Assembly: GCF_003992595.1 (NCBI RefSeq)
Contig: NZ_RZNA01000022.1
Span: 1 to 64,000, forward strand
DNA from: Flagellimonas oceanensis
Lineage (GTDB): Bacteria; Bacteroidota; Bacteroidia; Flavobacteriales; Flavobacteriaceae
Direction of reading: 5' to 3'
DNA: 64,000 bases
Numbering within the stretch: position 1 is the first letter of the stretch; each line of letters begins with the position of its first letter. The notes below the pieces were generated by a model. The model had not been told where the DNA came from. It did no database searches and saw nothing but the letters and a program-made list of their open reading frames with translations. The translations under genes and the position numbers were made by a program. Shown here one piece after another: positions 16,792 through 25,426 of this stretch.

Positions 16792-18297
16792 TTAATTGAG
16801 AAAGTCCAGGCTTGCGTTGTTGCTGGCCAACAATTCATTCTCTTGGGCCAAATCGTATGCGGTTTCTCCAAAATCGGTAGTGGCGGTGAGATCGGCGCCT
16901 TTGGCGATCAAATACTTTAGTATCTCGGTATTACTGGATTTCATGGCGGCATAATGCAAAACCGTGTTTCCTTGACCGTCTTTTGCATTGATGTCCGCAC
17001 CAAAACCTTCGACCTTTTTCAGCAATCCCAAATTGTTTTTGGCGATGGCCAAATGCCAGATGGTACTCTTGTCCGCTTGACGCTCGTTAAAATCAAACCC
17101 CGTCTTGCGCATTGCCTCGACTTTCTCATCAAAATCGCGAGGGTTGCCGCGTGTGGCAAAAAGATAGTAGGCCAAATTGTATCCCTCGTTGTCCAATACA
17201 TTGGTTTTGGCCCCTTTGGAGATCAAGTGGTTTACAACCTGCGCACTGTTGTTCTGTATGGCCAACGTTAATGCGGAGTGCCCTTCTTGGTTCGTATGGT
17301 TGATGTTATCCGTTTTTTCTGCCAGATATTCGATCACTTTCAAATTGTTTCGCACGGCAGCGTTCAATAAGGGGGTGTTTCCCTGGTTATCGGCTGCGTT
17401 GGGATCAACGCCCTTGTCGATGAAATGTGCGTAGATGGCCAGATTGTCTGAGGATCGGGAAAGGTTGTGCAAAGGTGTTGTGCCTTCCCGGGAAGTAATG
17501 TTGGCATCGAGTCCAAGCCCTTCGAGATATTTGAAAACCTCAATGCCATTACCGGTCCCTCGGCCGCCTCTACTGGCGAAAAGAATGGCGTTTTCATTGG
17601 TTTTTGTGTTTTTTTCGGTGGAAACCCCTCTGGATACAAGAGCTTTCAATACATCGATATTTCCACCTTGGGCGGCAATGTTGAATATGCCGTTTCCGTG
17701 ATCATCCGTTGAATGAAGGCTAAGTCCTTTACGTACGAAATAGTCAATGAGATCAAGGTTTTTAGCCCTTGGAGCGGCCACCAACAGTACATTGCGGCCA
17801 TCATGGTCTTTTTCATTCTTCAGGTCGGCCCCGTTTTCGATAAGGAAATCATAGATTTCCGGATCGGTTTGTCCCCCTGCGGCCGTAAATTGGGTCAAGG
17901 AGTATCCATGGGAATCTTTCAAATCCGTTCGGGCCCCTTTTTTGACCAAGTATTTCATGATCTTTAGGTCTCCTCTGGACGCTGCCCAAAAGATATAGGT
18001 CCTAGAATCGTGCGTGCGTTTGTTGACATCATTGCCGTTTTCAATAAGGTGATGGATTGTGGCCACCGGATTTCCGGAAAAAATGGCAAAGGTCGTTGGG
18101 TCGAACCCACCTCGGTTGGCTTCGGTAATGGAGTGTCCCTCGGCGATCTTGACGTCAATGTCGTCGATGCTTGGGTGTGAGGCCCAATATTCCCTATCCA
18201 TGAATGGATTGTCATCAATTTCCTGGGCGGCACCGGTGGCGGAGGCCATCAGGACCATGGTTCCGAGAACGATGGATTGTATGGTATGTATTTTCAT
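16792..18297 (-). CDS. Exported ankyrin-repeat protein of the siderophore-like locus
   Basis: A 501-aa protein with signal peptide MKIHTIQSIVLGTMVLMASA ending near GAAQ. The rest is a continuous ankyrin solenoid of about 12 repeats with recurrent helix motifs such as GNTPLLNAAVRNN, GHSALTLAIQNN and GNTVLHYAAMKSS. It probably acts in the periplasm as a protein-binding scaffold. ATG at 18297 is preferred because it opens the signal peptide; the longer frame would run through a strong terminator and into the DUF4374 gene. It lies between the DUF4374 lipoprotein and DUF2271 genes. Its partner is unknown; a link between the outer-membrane receptor/lipoprotein pair and the inner-membrane reductase is a reasonable hypothesis. 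Confidence 0.88.
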   Translation of the reverse strand: MKIHTIQSIVLGTMVLMASATGAAQEIDDNPFMDREYWASHPSIDDIDVKIAEGHSITEANRGGFDPTTFAIFSGNPVATIHHLIENGNDVNKRTHDSRTYIFWAASRGDLKIMKYLVKKGARTDLKDSHGYSLTQFTAAGGQTDPEIYDFLIENGADLKNEKDHDGRNVLLVAAPRAKNLDLIDYFVRKGLSLHSTDDHGNGIFNIAAQGGNIDVLKALVSRGVSTEKNTKTNENAILFASRGGRGTGNGIEVFKYLEGLGLDANITSREGTTPLHNLSRSSDNLAIYAHFIDKGVDPNAADNQGNTPLLNAAVRNNLKVIEYLAEKTDNINHTNQEGHSALTLAIQNNSAQVVNHLISKGAKTNVLDNEGYNLAYYLFATRGNPRDFDEKVEAMRKTGFDFNERQADKSTIWHLAIAKNNLGLLKKVEGFGADINAKDGQGNTVLHYAAMKSSNTEILKYLIAKGADLTATTDFGETAYDLAQENELLASNNASLDFLN

Positions 18298-18348
18298 TTT
18301 TGATTCTTTTTGGATTTTTCGAATGGAATTGTTCCCGTAGTGGAAAAA

Positions 18349-18376
18349 CTCTGTGGGGGTAATTACCCCCACAGAG
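18349..18376 (-). terminator. Intrinsic terminator inside the siderophore-like operon
   Basis: A perfect 28-bp palindrome with arms CTCTGTGGGGGTAA and TTACCCCCACAGAG. On the minus strand it is followed at once by TTTTT (18344-18348), the hallmark of an intrinsic terminator. It lies 30 bp after the DUF4374 stop codon and 51 bp before the ankyrin start. It should make expression of the receptor and lipoprotein exceed that of the ankyrin/DUF2271/reductase genes. Confidence 0.88.
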
Positions 18377-18406
18377 CCTAAATCTTCAAAATGAAGCTGC
18401 AAAGGT

Positions 18407-19765
18407 TTAGAAGGTGCCGATAAAATGGCTTCCTTCCACATTGACCAATTCAGCACCTTGGATGACCTCACCGGTTTCGGTATCGATCACGTAAATGTTT
18501 CCGTTTTCCCCAACAGGTGCCTGGGTCACATAAATTTCCGTTCCATCGACCACGAAACCTTGATATTGGAACAGGTAAAAGTCCGGGTCATAAGGAATGG
18601 CATCGATCCTTTCAGCAGTTTGCGCCTCTAGATCGATCAATGCGAAAAACCCTTGTGCCCCTGCGACACCTTCAGCGGAACCTGCATGGCGGTACGCCAA
18701 GACTGCTTTTCCGTTTGAGGCTGGCCTCCAGGCCAGTATGTAGGCGTCTTCCACACCCAAGGCCTCGTCCAAATTGAAATCATAGGAGTCGTCGTATTGG
18801 TTGTCCGCATCTATTTTTAGGATGTGGGAGCCTTCTGGGTCCCCTTGGTTGGCCTGATAGACGCTTCCGTTGTAAAGAAATGCATTGATACTGCGGTATC
18901 CGTTCGTATTGCCATGTCCCACAGTGGATGTGATCACGGATGGGTTCAACAGTGATGGGTAGTCCAATACTATGGTCTTAGATCCCAAAATCTCATAATC
19001 ACTGTCCCTTTCAGCAGTTTCAGGGTCCACCTTGCTCAATCGAGCGCCGATATAAAGTTTGTCCCCGGCATCGTTCAGTACGGGCATATCGATTCTCGAT
19101 ATATAGTAACCATTGGCCTCTTCTTCTGCGCTTAGGGCGATACTGTGCTCTTGGAACTCATTGATCTGTGAATTGGCCAAATCCAGGGTCAGAACACCCA
19201 TGGTCGCTTCGGTACGAAGGTAATTGCCCTCTTCATCGAATTGATGTTCCGTGGAAACATATACGGCCGAGCCGGTCTGGTCGCCATCGAACAATTTGAT
19301 CCATCTTGGGGCCGATCCCACGTAAGGGGCAATACTGATTTCCGTTCCCGTCTGTGCAAAATCCTGACCACCTTCCACAGTGTACTTGGTGTAATTGCCA
19401 CCGGTATCCCCGGCATAGCTGATATTGAAGATGGTGTTCCCGTCCTCGGAGGACTGTAGTCTGGCTGTTCTGTTGGATGGAACGATGAACCCATTGTCAA
19501 AGGGCTCAACGGATATGGTTGGATCTTTTGCATCTTCGCTGTCAATGGCATAGATCAATGTTCCCCCGTTTCCGTCACCTGGGTTTTCCCCCATTCTGGC
19601 CGCGGCAACAGTGATCCACCTTGTTTCTTCCACTGGTTCGCCATCGCCATCGCCATCGCCGGGAGGTGTAGTGCCCCCGTTGTCGTCACTACTGCATGAG
19701 GCACAAAGCGCAACTATCATAAAAACAGATGCTAAAAATTTAATGTTCAAAAATTTACGTTTCAT
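18407..19765 (-). CDS. DUF4374 surface lipoprotein (XusB-like)
   Basis: A 452-aa lipoprotein. The N-terminus MKRKFLNIKFLASVFMIVAL is followed by CASC, with Cys24 the probable lipidation site. The residues right after it (SSDD) and a Gly/Asp/Pro linker fit a Bacteroidetes surface-lipoprotein export signal. The mature part is beta-rich with propeller-like blades (WITVAAARMGEN, GVLTLDLANSQINEF, IDTETGEVIQGAELVNVEGS) and matches DUF4374. XusB of Bacteroides thetaiotaomicron belongs to this family and binds siderophores at the cell surface next to the TonB receptor XusA. Here the gene starts 21 bp after the receptor stop, the same pairing. It probably captures a ferric siderophore and passes it to the receptor; the ligand cannot be told from sequence. 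Confidence 0.88.
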   Translation of the reverse strand: MKRKFLNIKFLASVFMIVALCASCSSDDNGGTTPPGDGDGDGEPVEETRWITVAAARMGENPGDGNGGTLIYAIDSEDAKDPTISVEPFDNGFIVPSNRTARLQSSEDGNTIFNISYAGDTGGNYTKYTVEGGQDFAQTGTEISIAPYVGSAPRWIKLFDGDQTGSAVYVSTEHQFDEEGNYLRTEATMGVLTLDLANSQINEFQEHSIALSAEEEANGYYISRIDMPVLNDAGDKLYIGARLSKVDPETAERDSDYEILGSKTIVLDYPSLLNPSVITSTVGHGNTNGYRSINAFLYNGSVYQANQGDPEGSHILKIDADNQYDDSYDFNLDEALGVEDAYILAWRPASNGKAVLAYRHAGSAEGVAGAQGFFALIDLEAQTAERIDAIPYDPDFYLFQYQGFVVDGTEIYVTQAPVGENGNIYVIDTETGEVIQGAELVNVEGSHFIGTF

Positions 19766-19786
19766 TTCAAATGATATTTTAAGTGA

Positions 19787-22204
19787 TTAAATGGAATTGA
19801 TTATATAGTTTAATTTCAGGTAGAAAGCCCTTCCCGGCTTTTGAACGGAAAGGTTGTCATATACAGGTTTGTCAAATATGTTTTTGATGTCAAAGCTCAT
19901 AATGAACCTATTGTTGGGGAAGGTGTAGCTAAGCCCAATATCCTGAGCCAATTGTTCAGGTACTTTAAAAAAGTCATCCCCTACGGTATTGGAGCCCTGC
20001 GGGACCAAATAGGAAAACTCCCCCGTAAAGTACATGGTGTAGAACAGGTTGAGTCTTGAATTCTTTTGTATCACATCCCTGAAGGAATACCTGGCACTTC
20101 CGTTCATGGTGAAGAACGGGGTGTTGGGTACATCGATTTCCACACCCCTGTTCTCAACGGTCAAATCGAAACGGGAAAGATTGAAGTTGACCCCAAAATT
20201 GTTGTTGTGGGTATAATCGAATTGTACATCGAATCCCCTTGAGGTACCGCTCCCTTGATTCACATAGAGAATAAGCTCATCGTCCACGTTGAGGGATGTT
20301 TCAATGGGCAGACCGATCCTGTCCTTGATGTTTCTGGTAAAGAAGTTGGTGGAGACACTGAAATCGTGTTTTTTGATGGAAAAGGTCCCCAAGCGAAATC
20401 CAAGGTTGTAATTGTTGCTCTGTTCCGGATCAATGCTTGAATTGGCCACAACATTGTCCCCATCGTTACCGAATATTTCCGTTTCGTTGGGAAGGCGTAC
20501 GGCTTTCTCGGCCGATGTCAAAAGTGTTATGTTGGGCAAAAGTGCATAGGACAGTGCAAAACCGTACCCATCATATTCCTTGTTGCTGCTCACCACTTCA
20601 TCCACCACCTGGTTGTTTCCTTCCGCATCCGTTTCAATGGCAGGATCTGAACTGATCGTTTTTTGTTGATAGTGCTTGCCAAAGAGGCTTGTCTTCAATC
20701 GGTTCTCAAAGGCACTCAGTTCATATGTCAGGGAAAAGATGTTCTTTCGCAGGTCACGGGTTCCGGAAAATGTGTTTTCCAGAACGGACCGCAGTTCATC
20801 GCTGTCTTCCCTGTCGATACTACTGAATACATGGTTCAATAAAATTTTGTGGTTGTTGTTGATGGAGTAGGACAGCCCAGAGCGAATGGATGCCACATTG
20901 CGTTCGATCTTGGCCAGTGTGGGGCCTCCTTCTTGCTGTGACCCCCAAGAGTACCGGTATTCATCCCCCCTAAAGTCAATGGCCCTTTCCCCGTCCCAAC
21001 CGTAGGCCCAGGCCACTGTATCGTTCACGGCCCTGTTGCGTTTTCCGTACAAACCGTGTACGTTCAGGTCCAGACCTTTGGTAAACAGATCGGTCTTGCG
21101 ATAGGTAAGGTTGGCCAAGAGGGCATCGGATTCCATGAACCTGTCCTTGTAGGGGGTAATGGTCATGAATGCCCCATGCTGGACTTCTTTGTAGTCATCG
21201 GAACCGGTAATCCCGACAAAAAACTGATCGGCCCATGTTACATCGGTGAAACCAACCTGTGCCATACCACCGGTGGATCTATATGCATCGTTGAAACGCC
21301 TCGCGGTTATGGGTGTCTGAACCCCACCAATGCCGGTTACGACAACACTTCTGCCCGAAACTTTGTAATCATTGTCGGAATAATTGTGGAAAAGGGATGC
21401 CTTTACCGTGAAACCAGACCCATCAAAGCGGTATGTACCGTTTGCATTGGCCTGGAATGTGTTGAACGATCCATAGGAAACGGAGGCATTGAAGTTGTTT
21501 TTTGCCTCTTGATGCAATTGGATGTTGATGGCGCCCCCCAATGCGTCATCGGCAAGGTGACCTGGGACGACACCTTTGTATACCTCGATTTGTTTGATCA
21601 TGGATGGCGGGATACTGTTCAAGTTGAACGAAGACCCATAGGTTGAGATGGGAATACCATCAATGAAGATGCGAACCGCATTCCCGGAGAGTCCATTCAA
21701 GGAGTATTCAACATTGGAACCCAACCCACCATTTTGACGTATTTTGACCCCCACAGTGGTATTCAACAATTCGTTGGCCTGTATGTTTCGTAAACCGGCT
21801 TCCTTGGTCTCCACGGCATTCACTGCAAACCCCTCGGTTTCCAGCACGGTTTTCCTGGACTTGCCGTTAACTGTCACCCCGTCCAGGGTTTCGGTGTTCT
21901 CTCGAAGGACAAAATTCAATTCTACCCTATTGTTCCCGGCACTTGTCTCAATGTTCCTGTAAGTTTTTTGATAACCGATGAAAGAAACGGCAACCTTATG
22001 TTGTCCATAGGGTGCAATGATCTCGAAATTGCCCTGTTCGTCGGTCAAGGAACCGAACTTTGTCCCCTCTATCAGTACCGTGGCGTATGCCAGCGGGCTG
22101 CCATCTTCTGCAGTGATTTTACCGAAAATAGCGCTGTCTTTTGTATTCTGTGCATGTGAGAGTAAGGCGCCAAAAAAGAAGATGATGAAAAAATTCCTGC
22201 CCAT
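19787..22204 (-). CDS. TonB-dependent siderophore-type receptor (XusA-like)
   Basis: An 805-aa outer-membrane receptor. Signal peptide (MGRNFFIIFFFGALLSHAQ), then a carboxypeptidase-regulatory-like domain at about 25-105 (GKITAEDGSPLAYATVLIEG, DEQGNFEI, VSFIGYQ). The plug domain (about 110-230) contains LLNTTVGVKIRQNGG, VRIFIDGIPISTYG and IEVYKGVVPGHLADDALGG. The remaining about 570 residues are alternating strands of the 22-stranded barrel. It transports iron chelates into the periplasm using TonB energy. It is the first gene of the operon and diverges from an AraC regulator; an exact TAnnTTTG -7 element lies 55-62 bp upstream of the start. No SusD partner is present, which argues for a siderophore-type rather than glycan receptor. 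Confidence 0.93.
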   Translation of the reverse strand: MGRNFFIIFFFGALLSHAQNTKDSAIFGKITAEDGSPLAYATVLIEGTKFGSLTDEQGNFEIIAPYGQHKVAVSFIGYQKTYRNIETSAGNNRVELNFVLRENTETLDGVTVNGKSRKTVLETEGFAVNAVETKEAGLRNIQANELLNTTVGVKIRQNGGLGSNVEYSLNGLSGNAVRIFIDGIPISTYGSSFNLNSIPPSMIKQIEVYKGVVPGHLADDALGGAINIQLHQEAKNNFNASVSYGSFNTFQANANGTYRFDGSGFTVKASLFHNYSDNDYKVSGRSVVVTGIGGVQTPITARRFNDAYRSTGGMAQVGFTDVTWADQFFVGITGSDDYKEVQHGAFMTITPYKDRFMESDALLANLTYRKTDLFTKGLDLNVHGLYGKRNRAVNDTVAWAYGWDGERAIDFRGDEYRYSWGSQQEGGPTLAKIERNVASIRSGLSYSINNNHKILLNHVFSSIDREDSDELRSVLENTFSGTRDLRKNIFSLTYELSAFENRLKTSLFGKHYQQKTISSDPAIETDAEGNNQVVDEVVSSNKEYDGYGFALSYALLPNITLLTSAEKAVRLPNETEIFGNDGDNVVANSSIDPEQSNNYNLGFRLGTFSIKKHDFSVSTNFFTRNIKDRIGLPIETSLNVDDELILYVNQGSGTSRGFDVQFDYTHNNNFGVNFNLSRFDLTVENRGVEIDVPNTPFFTMNGSARYSFRDVIQKNSRLNLFYTMYFTGEFSYLVPQGSNTVGDDFFKVPEQLAQDIGLSYTFPNNRFIMSFDIKNIFDKPVYDNLSVQKPGRAFYLKLNYIINSI

Positions 22205-22250
22205 TCCTGTAATTAATTATTATTTTTATTAAGATTTAATCTAAATAAGT

Positions 22251-22258
22251 TAGGTTTG
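22251..22258 (+). promoter_or_regulatory. -7 element TAGGTTTG for the AraC-type gene
   Basis: Exact match to the Bacteroidetes -7 motif TAnnTTTG, 59 bp before the AraC start. No good -33 TTTG is seen at the usual distance. It overlaps symmetrically with the opposite-strand element at 22259-22266. Confidence 0.55.
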
Positions 22259-22266
22259 CAAATCTA
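22259..22266 (-). promoter_or_regulatory. Promoter for the TonB receptor operon (TAGATTTG)
   Basis: On the minus strand the -7 element TAGATTTG matches TAnnTTTG exactly, and a TTG (-33 core) lies 18 bp upstream. With the plus-strand element at 22251-22258 it forms the near-palindrome TAGGTTTGCAAATCTA (22251-22266). The two divergent promoters are thus back to back and may exclude each other. Confidence 0.65.
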
Positions 22267-22316
22267 GGGCGGAAGTTGGTTGGGCAATACCGCAAAAGGA
22301 AGTTTTAAGTACGCAA

Positions 22317-23312
22317 ATGGAAGAAATGCAGTCGGTCTTAAAAAGTGATTTGTTCGAGGACAGTATTTATCAAAGGAAATACCCCAAAGACTTTTTTACC
22401 GGTAAGTTGATTGAGAACCGGATTGAAATCAATTCAAAGGGCGTTTCGGGGACGATCCATGAAACCCAATTGGATGGGATTTTCATGGTACATAAGGATA
22501 TCATTGCCCCTAAAGGTTATCACATTGAGGTGTCCAATGATTTTTCCATGTTCGCCCTGCATTTTGAGATCACGGGCAGCTATACCTATACTCCCTTTGA
22601 AAGAAAAAGACCTCTGTTAAGGATAGGGGATTTTCAATATAACATGTTCTATCTGCCATTGACCAACGGTCTTCTCCAATATACGGGAACCCCCAGACGA
22701 ACCTTGGAGCTTTTTTTCACCTCGGGCCTGATAGAAAAGTTGGTAGGTCAAAAGTACGGACAGGTTTTGCGAAAGATTGATGGTGCCATTGAACAGGGAA
22801 GACCATGTGTGTTCTGGAAACAGCCGAGACCGATAACACCGGAATTGGGCCGTACAATCGAGCAGATCATAGCCTGCCCGTTCAGTGGCCAATTAAAGAG
22901 GACCTATTTGGAATCGAAGATCACGACCCTATTGTTGGAACTTTTGCTCGATGCGAATGGTAAAAACAACCCGGGTCCAAGGATTGGTCTGCCCCAATCC
23001 GATTTGGACCGTTTGCATATGGTGGAGCTGTATATTGAAACCAACTTGAACAGGGGATTGAATATCCCTGAACTTACAGTTGTGGCAGGTTTCAATAGTT
23101 CAAAGTTGAAACGGGATTTCAAACGCGTATATGGTACCACCATTTTCAAATACATTACCAAACTACGAATGGAGACCGCCAGTGATCTGATCGTGAACAA
23201 ATGTCTGACGATAGCGCAGGCCGCACATGAAGTAGGGTATTCAAACCCACAACATTTCACCAAGGCCTTTAAGCGGACACTGGGCTATTTGCCGAGTGAA
23301 CTCAAAAGGTGA
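22317..23312 (+). CDS. AraC-family transcriptional regulator (PchR-like)
   Basis: A 331-aa regulator. The N-terminal 220 residues form the ligand-sensing part, with no recognised cupin motif. The C-terminal about 100 residues are an AraC/XylS double helix-turn-helix: LNIPELTVVAGFNSSKLKRD, then FKYITKLRMETASDLI, and the conserved second helix IAQAAHEVGYSNPQHFTKAFK followed by GYLPSEL. Related AraC proteins (PchR of Pseudomonas) sense a ferric siderophore and activate the cognate receptor. The divergent position next to the TonB receptor, with overlapping promoters, makes it the likely regulator of that operon. ATG at 22317 is the first in-frame ATG after the promoter motif. Confidence 0.9.
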   Translation: MEEMQSVLKSDLFEDSIYQRKYPKDFFTGKLIENRIEINSKGVSGTIHETQLDGIFMVHKDIIAPKGYHIEVSNDFSMFALHFEITGSYTYTPFERKRPLLRIGDFQYNMFYLPLTNGLLQYTGTPRRTLELFFTSGLIEKLVGQKYGQVLRKIDGAIEQGRPCVFWKQPRPITPELGRTIEQIIACPFSGQLKRTYLESKITTLLLELLLDANGKNNPGPRIGLPQSDLDRLHMVELYIETNLNRGLNIPELTVVAGFNSSKLKRDFKRVYGTTIFKYITKLRMETASDLIVNKCLTIAQAAHEVGYSNPQHFTKAFKRTLGYLPSELKR

Positions 23313-23427
23313 TTTCCTGCTTACCTACTTTGATCAAAGGGCGGTAAGATGGATGGGCCCATTGATTTTCATCGTGATGTGCGGATTGATACGTTACCGA
23401 CCATGAACATTTTAAAATGGACCGAAC

Positions 23428-25266
23428 TCACATATCATTGATCGTTTCCATAAGTTGATGCAATTGGACATCGGTCCCATGCAAAGCTTGTTCGACTTTT
23501 ACCGGGATAGGCATGTCCGGTTCTGTACCGTTGCCATCCAATGTTTTTCCATTTCTTTGAAAGGAAAGCATGGTTGAGACCCTGAGCCGTATGTTGGAAT
23601 TTTTCAAATGGATCCTTTTTGAGTTTCCGCTGGAGCCATCCGTTGTCACACCCACAATGTTGACATTGGGCAAGCCCTTAAAGGCGCTGGCAAAAACGGA
23701 AGCGGCACTGAAACTGTGTTCGTTGACCAGTATGTAGATAGGATGCTTGTAATCTGGAGCTCCACTTTTCAGGACCATATAATGGGGCTGACTGAACTTT
23801 GAAGAGTCGAATCCCCTTTCCGTTGCAAAGCTCTTGGAAAATTCATCAATTGCCTTTCTGTCCAAATCATCGAAGTGGTTGGAGTCATATGTATATAATA
23901 ATCGGTTGGACATTGAGCTATGAACGGTCTCTCTTTTGTTCGTTCTCAAGTAGGCCACATTGGCGACCCATGGGGAGTGGGATTCAGGAATGATATGCCC
24001 AGCAAATTTTTGTATCAGATCTCTGGTTCCCCCTGGATTGAACCGAAGGTCAACAATAAGGGCCTTGGTGTTGGGTAAATTGCCCAAGACAGAATCAAGG
24101 TGTGCTTCCAATCCGGGCACATCATCAAAACTGAACATTTGTGGGATTGAAAAGTAGCCTATGTCGCCTTTTAGCAATTTGAAGATGCCTTGAAAATTTC
24201 CCTTGGCTATGTCCATGCCATTGTGATGAATGTTCCGCTCAATATGGGATTCATATCCTAGCGGGGTGTTGACCAAATTGATCGTTTCCGTGATATCTGT
24301 CTGGCCATTGGTAAAAACAGTTTCAATTTTTGCCGGTGGTTCCAGGTTGTTTTTAAAATAAAGGTCTCCAAGCTGCTGCACCTCCAAAAGTCCCCTGGAA
24401 AGTTTAGCCTGTTTTGGGGCCTTTCTGGACCTATATGCCATGGAATCGATGAAAACCTCCATGGGGATTCCGTTGATCGACCTTACAAAGGGGAAATCCC
24501 CATGCAGATATTCATAATTGCCATCAACCTCTGTAGCCCGTAGAGCAATCGTTTTGTTGTTTAGCGGAGCCATGGAAAAAGGCAATTGCAGGTTATGGGT
24601 TGCATGGTTCTTCCTTTCAAACCATTCATTTTTCACACTGGAATGGCGATCTCCGATTTCGGCCATTATTTTTGCCAATTCATGTGTGAGGTAATTGATG
24701 CCCACGCTATCCATGGATGTTGAAATGATCCTGGCCTTCAGGGAATCAATGGCAGTTTTCATGTCGTAATCCGTTAAATGGATATAGGAGGATTTTCCTT
24801 GGAGAATTCCGTAAAACTGATCGATGTCCTCAACTGCTTGGGAATACGTCATATTTTTAAGTGCCTTCCTTTTTCTACGCTCTTGATTGTACAGATATAC
24901 CTTTTGTCTGTTCTCCAGGGAATAGGTTCCCGTAACTTGGATTTGATTTGAGTCCTTTTCAAGGACGAGTGCTACTTTTTGGCTGGGCGGCGTACCCATT
25001 TTGGTCAAAACTTCGATCAAATCTTCCGAAAATCGTTTTTGCCATTTATCATCGAACTCCTTTTTGCAAAAATCCAAGAGCTCTTTGGTCGTATGGTTGT
25101 CCAATTTTACCAAAGTGAACCATTCATCCTTGAACTTTACCATAGGTTGATCTTCATCGGTCCATTTAACGGCTGTAAATGGAGAGGCTTTTTCCAAATT
25201 CAATGTTTGGCCTAATGAAACGGAAGTGAATAGCAAAAACATGAGCAGAGAGAAATAGGATTTCAT
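23428..25266 (-). CDS. S41 family serine peptidase, secreted
   Basis: A 612-aa exported protein with signal peptide ending SVSLGQ. The C-terminal half carries the tail-specific protease/S41 signatures: KALIVDLRFNPGGTRDLI (about residue 400) and the nucleophile block ILVNEHSFSAASVFASAF (Ser near residue 520), followed by GVTTDGSSGNSKRI. The N-terminal about 300 residues are variable, with an S41 cap-like helical segment around DIDQFYGILQGKSSYIHL. It probably degrades peptides or damaged proteins in the periplasm or outside the cell. The gene is monocistronic and divergent from the sensor-kinase pair; an exact TACGTTTG -7 element lies 23-30 bp upstream of the start. It has no link to the siderophore locus beyond proximity. 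Confidence 0.85.
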   Translation of the reverse strand: MKSYFSLLMFLLFTSVSLGQTLNLEKASPFTAVKWTDEDQPMVKFKDEWFTLVKLDNHTTKELLDFCKKEFDDKWQKRFSEDLIEVLTKMGTPPSQKVALVLEKDSNQIQVTGTYSLENRQKVYLYNQERRKRKALKNMTYSQAVEDIDQFYGILQGKSSYIHLTDYDMKTAIDSLKARIISTSMDSVGINYLTHELAKIMAEIGDRHSSVKNEWFERKNHATHNLQLPFSMAPLNNKTIALRATEVDGNYEYLHGDFPFVRSINGIPMEVFIDSMAYRSRKAPKQAKLSRGLLEVQQLGDLYFKNNLEPPAKIETVFTNGQTDITETINLVNTPLGYESHIERNIHHNGMDIAKGNFQGIFKLLKGDIGYFSIPQMFSFDDVPGLEAHLDSVLGNLPNTKALIVDLRFNPGGTRDLIQKFAGHIIPESHSPWVANVAYLRTNKRETVHSSMSNRLLYTYDSNHFDDLDRKAIDEFSKSFATERGFDSSKFSQPHYMVLKSGAPDYKHPIYILVNEHSFSAASVFASAFKGLPNVNIVGVTTDGSSGNSKRIHLKNSNIRLRVSTMLSFQRNGKTLDGNGTEPDMPIPVKVEQALHGTDVQLHQLMETINDM

Positions 25267-25288
25267 TTTTTCAATCTTAAAATTTCCA

Positions 25289-25296
25289 CAAACGTA
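25289..25296 (-). promoter_or_regulatory. -7 element TACGTTTG for the S41 peptidase gene
   Basis: Exact TAnnTTTG match on the minus strand, 23 bp upstream of the ATG at 25266. The -33 position is T-rich but lacks an exact TTTG. Confidence 0.55.
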
Positions 25297-25426
25297 CCCG
25301 ACCCTGACCTCCGATAAAAAAGTTATCGACCAAACCGGGTTGATTACAGACAGCCCCTATCCCATACTCGACTTTTCTGAATGGTATTTACCTATATTTA
25401 CTTGGCGGACATGTACCGTTGATCTT

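Noticed and set aside
23313..23427. Possible hairpin with CTTACC/GGTAAG ends between the AraC and S41 genes
   Set aside because: Stem is short and broken, with no T tract on either strand.
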